Positions 17,267-25,671 of a stretch of 64,000 nucleotides of DNA are shown piece after piece. The stretch is taken from the NCBI RefSeq assembly GCF_013284245.2, contig NZ_CP085876.1, positions 6,494,501 through 6,558,500 on the forward strand, written 5' to 3'. Position numbers and translations under genes: made by a program. The stretch comes from Brevibacillus sp. DP1.3A (lineage in GTDB: Bacteria; Bacillota; Bacilli; Brevibacillales; Brevibacillaceae). Below the pieces are notes generated by a model. That model searched no databases and was not told the DNA's origin. It was given only the letters and a program-made list of their open reading frames with translations. Position 1 is the first letter of the stretch. Every line of letters starts with the position of its first letter.

Positions 17267-17305
17267 GGCTGTCATCCTTTCATGGATAACAGCCTTCTTT
17301 TTGTC
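17267..17305 (+). terminator. Rho-independent terminator
   Basis: GGCTGTcATCC pairs with GGATaACAGCC around a short loop, then TTCTTTTTG. It ends the MFS/LysR unit. Confidence 0.8.
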
Positions 17306-17330
17306 TCTTTTGTTCAGACAACCGAAACGC

Positions 17331-17359
17331 TTGCATTTTTATCAATTGAGTAGTAAAGT
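17331..17359 (+). promoter_or_regulatory. marR promoter with internal TCAATTGA palindrome
   Basis: TTGCAT (17331-17336) and TAAAGT (17354-17359) are 17 nt apart. The spacer contains the 8-nt palindrome TCAATTGA, related to the larger palindrome before the dioxygenase gene, which suggests autorepression by the MarR protein. Confidence 0.5.
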
Positions 17360-17392
17360 GATAATAAGCTCAGCGAAGGGAGGCAAACTAAC

Positions 17393-17836
17393 ATGCGTAA
17401 TAACACCATAGGCTCATTAATCTGGTTACGCTTGATGCGGTTTACCACCCAAAGCAACCAGCTGTCAAATGAGTTTCTCAAACGCTTCGACTTAACAACA
17501 GCGCAATTCGATGTCCTGATGCAAATAAGCGTCTACCAGCCTCTCACCCAGTCGGAGTTAGCTGAGAAGGTAACCGTTACACAGGGTGGTATTTCTCGGA
17601 TGCTCGTAAGACTTGAAAAAGAGGGCTACATTGTACGCAGGCAGGATTGGAAAACAAAAACGATCAGCCTAACCGAAAAAGGGGAAGCCGTACTGGAACA
17701 AGCCTTTCCTGAACAACTAGCGTTTCAGTCGTCATTCTTCGATGAGGTACTAAGTGAAGAAGAACAAAAAACGCTTTACACTCTAATGACACGCGTCCAT
17801 AAGAATAGCCAAAAAAAAGAATTACCGCCTGAGTAA
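17393..17836 (+). CDS. MarR-family regulator (MhqR-like by context)
   Basis: A 147-residue winged-helix MarR regulator: FDVLMQISVYQPLTQSELAEKVTVTQGGISRMLVRLEKEGYIVRR followed by ISLTEKGEAVLEQ. It leads an operon with a ring-cleaving dioxygenase and an LLM monooxygenase, as MhqR of Bacillus subtilis is linked to hydroquinone/catechol detoxification genes. The MhqR assignment is from context, not from residue-level comparison. Confidence 0.88.
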   Translation: MRNNTIGSLIWLRLMRFTTQSNQLSNEFLKRFDLTTAQFDVLMQISVYQPLTQSELAEKVTVTQGGISRMLVRLEKEGYIVRRQDWKTKTISLTEKGEAVLEQAFPEQLAFQSSFFDEVLSEEEQKTLYTLMTRVHKNSQKKELPPE

Positions 17837-17852
17837 TTTTTTTTGCACCATC

Positions 17853-17868
17853 ACTTGATTAATCAAGT
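17853..17868 (+). promoter_or_regulatory. Perfect 16-nt palindrome (candidate MarR operator)
   Basis: ACTTGATT/AATCAAGT sits between the marR stop and the ribosome site of the dioxygenase gene. MarR proteins bind short palindromes of this kind, so it could repress an internal promoter or act as a roadblock. Confidence 0.55.
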
Positions 17869-17887
17869 TAAACAAGGGGGAACTACC

Positions 17888-18829
17888 ATGCACACCATTC
17901 CAGGCCATCACCATGTATCTATGTTAACCAAACATGCTCCGTCGAATAATCACTTTTACCAAAACGTATTGGGACTGCGCAGAGTGAAGAAAACCGTCAA
18001 CCAAGACGATCCGTCGATGTATCACCTGTTTTACGGTGATTTAACAGGCAGTGCCGGAACAGAGTTGTCGTTTTTTGAAATGCCGATGGTAGGAAAAACC
18101 GTACGCGGCACGAACGCGATCACTCGAATCGGACTGCTCGTTCCGTCATTGGAGAGCTTGACCTTTTGGAAAAAGCGTTTTGAGCAACTGAATGTTCACC
18201 ATGGCGACATTACCAAGTACGCTGGCCGCGATGCCTTACATTTTGAAGACCCGGAAGGCCTGCGTCTGATCCTGATCAATAACAACGGCGAAGGAGTTCC
18301 ACCGAATTGGGCTCCATGGGATGAATCCGTGGTCGAAGAAAAGCATCGCATCTTGGGAATCGGCACAGTGGAAATTACCGTCCGCTCCTTGGACAAATTA
18401 GCCAGTCTGTTAACAGACACATTCGGCTACACAGAAGTATCACGCTCAGAACAAGAAGCCATTTATCAATCTATCTCAGGGAAATCCTTTGGAGAAATTG
18501 TCATCAAGCAGGAAGAGGGAACCCCTGAAAAACCGGGTCGAGGCAGTGTTCATCACTTGGCGATTCGTGTGAGCAACGATGAGGAGCTGCAATACTGGGA
18601 TGACGCCGTTCGAAAACGCGGTTTCCGCTCAACAGGGATCGTGGATCGCTTCTACTTCAAAAGCTTGTATTTCCGTGAGTCAAACGGCATTTTGTTCGAA
18701 ATTGCAACAGACGGTCCTGGCTTCACAGCAGATTCAACCGTTGCGGAGCTCGGAAAAGCTTTGGACTTACCTCCATTCCTCGAAGAACGCCGTGCAGAAA
18801 TTGAAGCGAAATTGACACCTATAGATTAA
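17888..18829 (+). CDS. Ring-cleaving (VOC) dioxygenase, MhqA/YkcA-like
   Basis: A 313-residue protein with two vicinal-oxygen-chelate domains. It starts MHTIPGHHHVSMLTKHA and continues FYQNVLGLRRVKKTVNQDD and MYHLFYGD, closely matching the start of Bacillus YkcA/MhqA hydroquinone-type dioxygenases as I remember them. A second domain starts near ILGIGTVEITVRS, with metal-type His in VHHLAIRV and Glu in LFEIATDGPG. AAGGGGG six to eight nt before ATG 17888 fixes the start against an upstream in-frame ATG at 17843. The likely role is opening of hydroquinone or catechol rings under MarR control. Confidence 0.9.
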   Translation: MHTIPGHHHVSMLTKHAPSNNHFYQNVLGLRRVKKTVNQDDPSMYHLFYGDLTGSAGTELSFFEMPMVGKTVRGTNAITRIGLLVPSLESLTFWKKRFEQLNVHHGDITKYAGRDALHFEDPEGLRLILINNNGEGVPPNWAPWDESVVEEKHRILGIGTVEITVRSLDKLASLLTDTFGYTEVSRSEQEAIYQSISGKSFGEIVIKQEEGTPEKPGRGSVHHLAIRVSNDEELQYWDDAVRKRGFRSTGIVDRFYFKSLYFRESNGILFEIATDGPGFTADSTVAELGKALDLPPFLEERRAEIEAKLTPID

Positions 18830-18844
18830 AAGGAGTGAATCCAC

Positions 18845-19903
18845 ATGGAACAATATCGTATCGACACCAAAAAGGGGCTTGAATTCGGTTTATATTCGAT
18901 TGGCGATCATGTCCCGAATCCACATACAGGCTCCAAGATTTCTTCTGAACAGCGCATCAAGGAATTAATCGAGGCAAGCAAGCTGGCAGATGAAGCAGGA
19001 CTTGATGTATTCGCTGTCGGTGAAAGCCACCAGACGTATTTTACGACGCAGGCACATACCGTCATTCTGGGGGCGATCGCACAAGCTACGAAGAACATTA
19101 AAATCGCGAGCTCCGCTACTGTATTGAGCACATCTGATCCAGTCCGTGTTTACGAAGACTTTGCCACCTTGGATCTGATCTCCAATGGTCGGGCAGAAAT
19201 TGTTGCCGGACGCGGTTCCCGAGTAGGAGCATATAGCCTCCTCGGCTACGATGTGCGCGACTATGAAGAATTGTTTGAAGAGAAAATGGATCTTCTTATC
19301 AAGCTAAATAACGAGGATCGGGTTACGTGGGAAGGGCAGTTCCGTGCACCGCTACAAAACGCTACGATCCTCCCGCAGCCTATACAAGGACGTCTGCCCA
19401 TCTGGCGTGCAGTAGGGGGACCACCTGCAAGTGCGATTAAAGCTGGTCAAGCTGGTGTGCCTATGATGCTAACCACACTTGGAGGTCCAGCCATTAACTT
19501 CAAAGGTTCCGTCGATGCTTACCGGGAGGCGGCGAAGCAAAATGGTTTTGACCCAGCGACCTTACCAGTAGCGACAACGAGTTTGTTTTATACAGCCGAC
19601 AAAACTTCGGATGTTCTTCGTGAGTACTATCCGCATCTGAACGGTGGTTTTATCGCATTGCGTGGCAGTGGCTATCCGAAGCAACAGTTTGCACAATCAG
19701 TCGATTATCGTGATGCATTAATGGTAGGCAGCCCTGACGTCATTATCGAAAAAATGCTTTACCAATACGAAATGTACGGACAACAACGCTTCATGGCACA
19801 AATCGATTTTGGCGGCGTACCTTTTGATAAAATCGCGAAAAACATTGAACTGATCGCAACGAAAATTTTGCCAGAAGTGAAAAAGCATACCACCAAATCG
19901 TAA
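18845..19903 (+). CDS. LLM-class flavin-dependent oxidoreductase
   Basis: A 352-residue luciferase-like monooxygenase. It begins with KGLEFGLYSIGD and has GLDVFAVGESHQ, SSATVLSTSDPVRVYEDFATLD and GRAEIVAGRGS, which match the Bacillus YceB-type branch of the bacterial luciferase family. It would use reduced FMN and oxygen, but the substrate is not predictable. AAAGGAGTG precedes the ATG, 15 nt after the dioxygenase stop. As the third gene of the MarR operon it may oxidise the same aromatic or quinone stressor. Confidence 0.9.
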   Translation: MEQYRIDTKKGLEFGLYSIGDHVPNPHTGSKISSEQRIKELIEASKLADEAGLDVFAVGESHQTYFTTQAHTVILGAIAQATKNIKIASSATVLSTSDPVRVYEDFATLDLISNGRAEIVAGRGSRVGAYSLLGYDVRDYEELFEEKMDLLIKLNNEDRVTWEGQFRAPLQNATILPQPIQGRLPIWRAVGGPPASAIKAGQAGVPMMLTTLGGPAINFKGSVDAYREAAKQNGFDPATLPVATTSLFYTADKTSDVLREYYPHLNGGFIALRGSGYPKQQFAQSVDYRDALMVGSPDVIIEKMLYQYEMYGQQRFMAQIDFGGVPFDKIAKNIELIATKILPEVKKHTTKS

Positions 19904-20010
19904 CAAAAAGCCTATGAAAATCGTCGTTTTCAGTGACGGTTATCTCAAATTAGAGATACTCGATACAATGCAATTCTGTTGTTGATACGGCCTGCTGAAT
20001 GAAAGCTTCC

Positions 20011-20056
20011 AAGACGCGGAGCTTCTTCTCACAAGGAAGGTCTGCGTCTTTTTATT
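20011..20056 (+). terminator. Rho-independent terminator
   Basis: AAGACGCGGA pairs with TCTGCGTCTT, with an inner CTTC/GAAG stem, followed by TTTATTTTTT. It ends the MarR operon about 110 nt after the LLM gene. Confidence 0.85.
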
Positions 20057-20141
20057 TTTTCCATGATAGTTAAAATTATCCTCATTAGATTATAATCATG
20101 AAGCAACAGATGAATCACACGTAAAAGGTGAGTGACGACTT

Positions 20142-22037
20142 GTGAATATTTGGAGGATACTGGACATTGATCCTACCGAAGATATTTCGACGATAAAAAA
20201 AGCCTATGCGAAAATGCTAAAGCTGCATCACCCGGAAGATGATCCAGAGGGCTACCAACAGCTGCGAGAAGCATACGATCTGGCCATTAAAATGGCGAAG
20301 AAGCGCCAGAGAAAACCAAAGGCAGAAGTGACATCCATAGCCGATGCAGAACCCCCTGTACAACCGGAAGAGGATACTCCCATTCTCACTGTTCAACGTC
20401 GGTTGTCCTTTCAGCATATTGACGCCGCACCAGATCGCAACGATCCGGTTGAACAGATAGACAGTTTTATGGAGCAAGTAAAAGCTTTGTACGACGATTT
20501 CCCTTCCAGAATCAATCCTGAAAATTGGACAAAGCTGCTCCGTTCTGACTTAGTGTGGAATATACATCTGAGAAGAATCGTCAGTGATCGCCTGTTTCAC
20601 TTTCTACACGAGCACCACCATTTGCCCAAAAGCGTCTGGTTAATACTAGAGGATGGCTTTCAATGGCGGGAGCTTATTCAAGAGCCTTTTTATATGGACA
20701 AGCACTCGAAAAATTTTTGCCAATACTATCTGAAGCAGCTAGACGAGCCAGGATTGCGTTTTGATACTTTGCTTGCGGCGCCCCATCTCGATCGTGATCT
20801 ATTTTTGTCTTACCGCGATGCAGCTTATCAAGCCTTGAAAGAAAATCAACTGGAGCAAGCAAGCAACTCACTTAACGCGGCTATTGCCTTATTTGCCGAT
20901 GACCCCGAATTGCTTCGCCTTCAGGGAGAGTATTGCCAGCGAATCAGTGACACGGATGGTGCACTCGACGCTTATTCCCGAATCATCAGCATTCAGCCAG
21001 ACGATATCGACAGCTACCTGGCTCGAGCCTACATATGGTACCACAAACAACATGTCACCGAGGCTCAGAAGGAATGCGAGTACATCTTGTCTCAACTCCC
21101 AACCCATCCAGAAGCACTGAGCCTGCTCGGAAAGTGTCAGCTGAAGCTGGGTAATGAAGCTCAGGCAAAAGTCACATTTGAACAGCTGCTCGCAGCCAGT
21201 CCACACGATTACGAGGCGCTCATTTTGCTCACCCAGATTCGTGGAAACATGCTGAAACAAGTCAAGAAGCTGCCAGCCAAAGAACGAAAGCATGTCTTGC
21301 AGCAATTGACTTCGGAGCTGGGAGAACGGAAAGACTTGAATAAACAAATAAGGCCAGCCATTCATTTTCAAGTAGCCATAGCTACAGTGACACTTGCTCT
21401 CATCATGCTTTTTCAATCTCTTCTATACAACGCATATGTAGATCATACGAAGTCCACTCCTATTTCTAATGTAGAGCTTCATCAGAATGGACTGGTCAAA
21501 TTATCATCACCAGAGGATTTAAAACAGATTGGACCCAACCAATTCGTTCAGGCCAAATTAACGAATCTCCGTTTTCTGAAAATCTATCAGTATACGAAAA
21601 CAGATAAAGACGGAAATAGCTACACGGCATACGAAAATTATTTGACGCTTAACGAAACCGGGGACATAGGAAAAATTACTCCTTCAGGCTACGTAAAAAT
21701 CGGCTACTTGGGCGATACACCCATCCTCGTCATTATGAAGCATAGTACGAACGAGATTGAAAAAACCGGAATCTTAGAATTTGAAATGGGCCAGGTAATG
21801 GATATACCGCCTAAGGTACTGACGGACACAAAGAAAATGTTACAGGATTTGGAACTGACTTCTTTGTTCGATTTCAACAAACTCAATCAGAATCAAATGA
21901 TTGAGGTAAAGTATTTGACGATCCCGAGTCCGAGCCCTCCGTTGGAGCTTTATTTCTATGGGCTGATTCTTTTGGTCTTGTGTCGGTTCTTCTTTGGTTC
22001 ACTGTACAATCTGTATATCATCACTCGAGTCTATTAA
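20142..22037 (+). CDS. Membrane J-domain protein with TPR repeats
   Basis: A 631-residue protein starting at GTG after AAAGGTGAG. Residues 2-50 form a J-domain-like helical hairpin (WRILDIDP, TIKKAYAKMLKLHHPEDDPEGYQQLREAYD), but the canonical HPD is HPE at residues 30-32. Residues of about 225-370 are TPR-like helices (DTDGALDAYSRIISIQPDDIDSY). A membrane segment lies near residues 407-427 and a second at the C-terminus. The part between is soluble and would face outward. J-proteins normally recruit DnaK; loss of the Asp may mean a non-canonical role. The next gene (DUF1266) follows closely and may be a partner. Confidence 0.8.
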   Translation: MNIWRILDIDPTEDISTIKKAYAKMLKLHHPEDDPEGYQQLREAYDLAIKMAKKRQRKPKAEVTSIADAEPPVQPEEDTPILTVQRRLSFQHIDAAPDRNDPVEQIDSFMEQVKALYDDFPSRINPENWTKLLRSDLVWNIHLRRIVSDRLFHFLHEHHHLPKSVWLILEDGFQWRELIQEPFYMDKHSKNFCQYYLKQLDEPGLRFDTLLAAPHLDRDLFLSYRDAAYQALKENQLEQASNSLNAAIALFADDPELLRLQGEYCQRISDTDGALDAYSRIISIQPDDIDSYLARAYIWYHKQHVTEAQKECEYILSQLPTHPEALSLLGKCQLKLGNEAQAKVTFEQLLAASPHDYEALILLTQIRGNMLKQVKKLPAKERKHVLQQLTSELGERKDLNKQIRPAIHFQVAIATVTLALIMLFQSLLYNAYVDHTKSTPISNVELHQNGLVKLSSPEDLKQIGPNQFVQAKLTNLRFLKIYQYTKTDKDGNSYTAYENYLTLNETGDIGKITPSGYVKIGYLGDTPILVIMKHSTNEIEKTGILEFEMGQVMDIPPKVLTDTKKMLQDLELTSLFDFNKLNQNQMIEVKYLTIPSPSPPLELYFYGLILLVLCRFFFGSLYNLYIITRVY

Positions 22038-22058
22038 CAAGGAGTGAACTTTTCATAC

Positions 22059-22691
22059 ATGTTCACATTCAAGCGTAAAAAGGAAAAACAATTTCACTTC
22101 TTTACCGGCAGTATGAATTCAGCTATTGCGATTGGGGCAGATACGGTCTACATCGAACTAAAAGATAACTATAGCAAACGGGGAATAAGAGACGCCGCGA
22201 GTCAGAAAGAGAGACTATCGTGGATGCTAAAAGAAGGCGAGCGGAGAGAATTTGCCCGGCTTCACCATTTCTTATCAGCGTTATCAGAGTCAGGACGCGT
22301 GGAATATATCAACTCTCTGGAACCAGATCGAGATCGTGTCGGCAAGGCAAAGATCGTTCATTACTATCTGCGAAGACTCCCAGATGATGGGATCGCCGCC
22401 TATGATTATGCCTGGGTCTCCTACTTGAGTGGTACGAGATGGGAAGGCGGCTATATCAGCAAAGAGGACGCTCGGCAGTTTAAGCTAGAGGCTGTGAGAC
22501 AAGCGCAGCAAGCCTATCACAGCTGGAGCGAGTTTATCACGGGATATATCGCTGGCTATCAATTTATGACTGCGCAAACATCGCTGGATCACCTGCGCCA
22601 AAATGATTGGAATTTTTCACGTTCCTTTGTTTCCAAACACTGCATGCTATCGAAATCTAACTGGCATACTGACTTTTCAAATTTTAGCTAA
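22059..22691 (+). CDS. DUF1266-family protein
   Basis: A roughly 210-residue protein. The middle part, IAAYDYAWVSYLSGTRW, GGYISKEDARQF and SWSEFITGYIAGYQF, matches the DUF1266 pattern (an AYD-type start, a GYIS/E-x-E turn, a hydrophobic sWxxf..gY..G end). I recall no defined function; the family is often found near SUKH/DUF immunity-like genes. ATG 22059 is 14 nt after GGAG; the GTG at 22044 overlaps that site. The last 35 residues, rich in Ser/Asn, do not match the family end and may reflect a frameshift or divergence. It is 22 nt after the J-domain gene. Confidence 0.7.
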   Translation: MFTFKRKKEKQFHFFTGSMNSAIAIGADTVYIELKDNYSKRGIRDAASQKERLSWMLKEGERREFARLHHFLSALSESGRVEYINSLEPDRDRVGKAKIVHYYLRRLPDDGIAAYDYAWVSYLSGTRWEGGYISKEDARQFKLEAVRQAQQAYHSWSEFITGYIAGYQFMTAQTSLDHLRQNDWNFSRSFVSKHCMLSKSNWHTDFSNFS

Positions 22692-22697
22692 TAAATA

Positions 22698-22730
22698 AAG
22701 CTCTTCCCATTTCGGGTGAAGAGCTTTTTT
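22698..22730 (+). terminator. Bidirectional terminator
   Basis: AAGCTCTTC pairs with GAAGAGCTT and is followed by TTTT. It separates the DUF1266 gene from the convergent tetR gene. Confidence 0.85.
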
Positions 22731-22739
22731 ACTCTCGTC

Positions 22740-23345
22740 CTACTTCTGCTTCTGTCCAACCAAACCAAAGAAAAACATATCCACCCATTGCTCCATACTC
22801 AGCGTTACTCGCTCACGATTCGATACTTCCCACTGGCGTCCCAGCTCATTTTTGTACATCGTGAAGTACATCATCATCATTTCTTCTGTCAGATCACGCT
22901 GAATATAACCTTCTTGCTTCCCAAGCGCGACAAACTTCGTAAAAAAATGCCTGATTTTTTGCTCGTATTCGCTTTCTATTTGTTGTAGCAAACCGCTTAG
23001 TTCAGAAAAGGGGGCGTTCTGAAACTCGTCCGTGAGGGTATGCAAATTCTTGGCTTCCAACAGCATGATGTCCTTTGTCTTTTCAGGAAAAGAACTCCCC
23101 GAATCGAGAATCCTCTCATACTGCTCCAACTGCATGTCCATCCAGTTCATTAGCATGTCCGCGTAGAGCTGTTCTTTTGTCCCAAAGTAGTTATAAATAG
23201 TCGCCGGAGAAACCTTCGCGTTCTGCGCAATTTCATTTACGCTGACTTTTTGAAAGCCATGCTTGGAGAACAACGGAAAGGCGGCGCTGTATATTTGATC
23301 GATTTTGTTCTGTTTTCGTCGTTCGAATCCGTTCATCTTCTCCAC
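22740..23345 (-). CDS. TetR-family repressor
   Basis: A 201-residue TetR regulator. The N-terminal HTH is visible: FERRKQNKIDQIYSAAFPLFSKHG, VSVNEIAQNAKVSPATIYNYFGTKEQLYADML. The C-terminal ligand domain is not assignable. It is divergent from a membrane protein/GNAT pair, and the intergenic region has a 26-nt inverted repeat right after a sigma-A promoter, so it very likely represses that pair. Confidence 0.93.
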   Translation of the reverse strand: MEKMNGFERRKQNKIDQIYSAAFPLFSKHGFQKVSVNEIAQNAKVSPATIYNYFGTKEQLYADMLMNWMDMQLEQYERILDSGSSFPEKTKDIMLLEAKNLHTLTDEFQNAPFSELSGLLQQIESEYEQKIRHFFTKFVALGKQEGYIQRDLTEEMMMMYFTMYKNELGRQWEVSNRERVTLSMEQWVDMFFFGLVGQKQK

Positions 23346-23403
23346 CTCTTTCTGTAGTGTAGCTCAAGTTTTAGAGTAATTCAATGAATTGACTACAAAA
23401 TTA

Positions 23404-23464
23404 TTGAAATGGACTGACTTCGCTAGTTATAATTGTTTTGTAGTAAATAGGTACATTTACTACA
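23404..23464 (+). promoter_or_regulatory. Sigma-A promoter with downstream TetR operator
   Basis: TTGAAA (23404-23409) and TATAAT (23428-23433) are 18 nt apart. Six bases downstream the perfect inverted repeat TGTAGTAAAT / ATTTACTACA (23439-23448 and 23455-23464, 6-nt centre) covers the transcription start. Further TGTAGT (23353-23358) and ACTACA (23392-23397) half-sites lie towards tetR and may serve autorepression. Confidence 0.8.
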
Positions 23465-23493
23465 TATCTTTGAGGGATAGGAGTGAATTTATC

Positions 23494-24063
23494 ATGAAAC
23501 AAATACGGATTCCCGCTTTTTTGCATGACGTCTTCGGTGAAAAGCAGAGCATTGGCTCGATCGCAGCTATCCTGCTGTTCGGCGGAGTCCTGACCACTGC
23601 TCTCTATTTGCGATTCCCTGAACTCACGGAGAGCTTGCCCATTTGGCGCAGCACGCTGGCATTGTTGCTTGTATTCGATATATTTTCTGGCTGTCTAGCG
23701 AATTTTACGATCTCAACCAGCAATTTTTATGCCGCACGTAAAAAAAATCGCCTCGTCTTCATCGCCATTCACGTCCATATCATCCTGGTTGCCTTTCTCT
23801 TACAGCAAAGCCTCGCGTATTCCATAGGGGTATGGGCTTATACGATTGCAGGAGCTTTTGTTGTGAATGCTCTTTTTGGGCATCGTTCGCAGTTGTTTGT
23901 CGCAGGTATTCTCCTGTCTGTTGGCCTTGGCTGGATACCATTGCTGTCGGGTATGCATCCGTTTCTGTTGATCACCTGCTTATTCTTTATGGTAAAAGTG
24001 TTGTTTAGCTTTGCTGTCAATCATTATGGGAAAGTAATCGACGACACAGGTACAAAAAAATGA
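23494..24063 (+). CDS. Integral membrane protein, TetR-controlled
   Basis: A 189-residue hydrophobic protein with about five to six membrane segments (IGSIAAILLFGGVLTTALYL, STLALLLVFDIFSGCLA, FIAIHVHIILVAFLL and others). I do not recognise the family. The ATG at 23494 follows TAGGAGTG and lies downstream of the promoter, whereas a longer upstream reading would start before it. It overlaps the next gene by four bases (ATGA). Control by a TetR protein suggests induction by a small compound. Confidence 0.8.
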   Translation: MKQIRIPAFLHDVFGEKQSIGSIAAILLFGGVLTTALYLRFPELTESLPIWRSTLALLLVFDIFSGCLANFTISTSNFYAARKKNRLVFIAIHVHIILVAFLLQQSLAYSIGVWAYTIAGAFVVNALFGHRSQLFVAGILLSVGLGWIPLLSGMHPFLLITCLFFMVKVLFSFAVNHYGKVIDDTGTKK

Positions 24064-24698
24064 AAACTTCCTACCGCATATCCAAACTCACAAAGTCGGA
24101 TAAACCCGCATTCGTATCACTCATGAGCAGGGCATTTTCGCGTGATCCTTTCTTTCTTCACGTATTTGGGGATTCAGAGCTCGATCATACAGCAAGAAAA
24201 GGTGTAACAGCTTTTCTGTCCTTTCTGTTTGATAAGAGCTTTCTGTTTCATGAGGAAGTGTGGGGCATTTTTGACGAAGACAGCTTGCTCGGCACTTACG
24301 TCGTCGAGCAGCCGCAAACAAGCAAGCATTCGAATAGGAAAGGGGGGCTCCTGTTAATCGGTAGATTGATTCCGTTAGTTTTTCAACTGTCTGGAAAAAC
24401 GCTGATACTCCTTAATTCTTATATGCGCATCACACGTTCTGCCGCTCCTCCATGGAAGCATCACTACCTCATTATGATTGGTGTAAAACCGGAGGCTCAA
24501 GGCAGGGGAGTCGGTAAAGCCCTGATGCAACACCTGTTTCAAACCATAAAGGATGAACACGAATCGCAGGGAATTGCGCTGGATACGGAAAAGGAAGAGA
24601 ATGTGGGTTTGTATCAAAAACTCGGATTTACGTTACGAGAACAAACCAAAATCGATAATGTACCTGTGTATTGTATGGTCTATCAAAAAAATCGCTAG
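24060..24698 (+). CDS. GNAT-family N-acetyltransferase
   Basis: A 212-residue acetyltransferase. The acetyl-CoA pyrophosphate loop is in IMIGVKPEAQGRGVGKALMQHL, followed by LDTEKEENVGLYQKLGFTL, the usual C-terminal strand. The substrate is unknown. Translationally coupled (ATGA overlap) to the membrane protein and therefore part of the TetR regulon. Confidence 0.9.
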   Translation: MKTSYRISKLTKSDKPAFVSLMSRAFSRDPFFLHVFGDSELDHTARKGVTAFLSFLFDKSFLFHEEVWGIFDEDSLLGTYVVEQPQTSKHSNRKGGLLLIGRLIPLVFQLSGKTLILLNSYMRITRSAAPPWKHHYLIMIGVKPEAQGRGVGKALMQHLFQTIKDEHESQGIALDTEKEENVGLYQKLGFTLREQTKIDNVPVYCMVYQKNR

Positions 24699-24783
24699 AA
24701 TGACGGATACATGCTGCCGCCACTTCGCATTATGTTACAATTATTGTAAGAAATTCGCACAGCGAAGGAAGCGAGTTGATCTT

Positions 24784-25671
24784 ATGAAAAAGAAAGTCAT
24801 CCTGGCCGGCGGCACTGGCTTTATCGGCAAGTATCTAGCAGACAAATTCAATCAACTTGGCTACGAAGTAATGATCATCGCAAGAACTTCCCCTCATATA
24901 ACATGGGACAATCACGCAAAAATCGTGGAAGCTTTGGAAGATTCCGAGCTGCTCATCAACCTGGCGGGCAAATCCGTCAACTGTCGTTACCATGATAAGA
25001 ACAAGGAAGAAATCCTGAAATCTCGGACAGAGACCACTCACATACTCGGCAATGCTGTTTTGGCTTGCAAAAACCCACCTTCGCTCTGGCTCAATTCCAG
25101 CACAGCCACCATCTATAGGCATGCGGAGGATCGTCCCATGACGGAAGCAACAGGGGAGATTGGAACAGGGTTTTCCGTTGATGTCGCCAAGCAATGGGAA
25201 GCAGCCTTCTTTTCCTTTGATTTGCCGCATACCAGACAAGTTGCCTTACGCATGGCAATCGTGCTGGGGGAAAACGGCGGTGTGATAGAGCCTTACAAGA
25301 ATCTGGTTCGCTTTGGTCTTGGCGGTGTCCAAGGATCGGGCAATCAGCGTTTTAGCTGGATACATGTTGAAGATGTGTATCAAATTATTCTCTTTTTGAA
25401 AGAACGGGGAGATTTAAGCGGCGTATTTAATTGCTCTTCTCCACATCCCGTCACAAACCGTGAATTCATGCAGCATTTTCGCAACGTGATGAATCGAAGC
25501 TTCGGACTGCCTTCTCCCAAATGGATTCTGGAAATGGGAGCGATCATGATCGGAACAGAAACAGAGCTGGTCTTGAAAAGTCGCTGGGTCATTCCAGAAA
25601 GGCTTGAGCGTGAAGGGTACCCGTTTCGCTTTGCCCATATTGATAAGACGTTGCAGGATATCTTGAAATGA
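24784..25671 (+). CDS. NAD-dependent epimerase-like protein (TIGR01777/YfcH type)
   Basis: A 295-residue extended SDR. It starts MKKKVILAGGTGFIGKYLAD with the dinucleotide GxxGxxG motif and has SSTATIYRHAEDRPM, a MAIVLGENGGV stretch and the C-terminal DUF1731-like part (SPKWILEMGAIMIGTETELVLKS, then a helix ending FAHIDKTLQDIL). This matches the TIGR01777/YfcH/SDR39U1 group of unknown substrate. ATG 24784 follows GAAGGAAG; upstream in-frame codons run through the GNAT gene and are not coding. It overlaps the AraC gene by four bases. Confidence 0.88.
   Translation: MKKKVILAGGTGFIGKYLADKFNQLGYEVMIIARTSPHITWDNHAKIVEALEDSELLINLAGKSVNCRYHDKNKEEILKSRTETTHILGNAVLACKNPPSLWLNSSTATIYRHAEDRPMTEATGEIGTGFSVDVAKQWEAAFFSFDLPHTRQVALRMAIVLGENGGVIEPYKNLVRFGLGGVQGSGNQRFSWIHVEDVYQIILFLKERGDLSGVFNCSSPHPVTNREFMQHFRNVMNRSFGLPSPKWILEMGAIMIGTETELVLKSRWVIPERLEREGYPFRFAHIDKTLQDILK

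Noticed and set aside
24553..24783. Upstream extension of the epimerase gene
   Set aside because: The extension overlaps the GNAT gene and its 3' region; the GGTGFIG motif needs the start at 24784 to be near the N-terminus.
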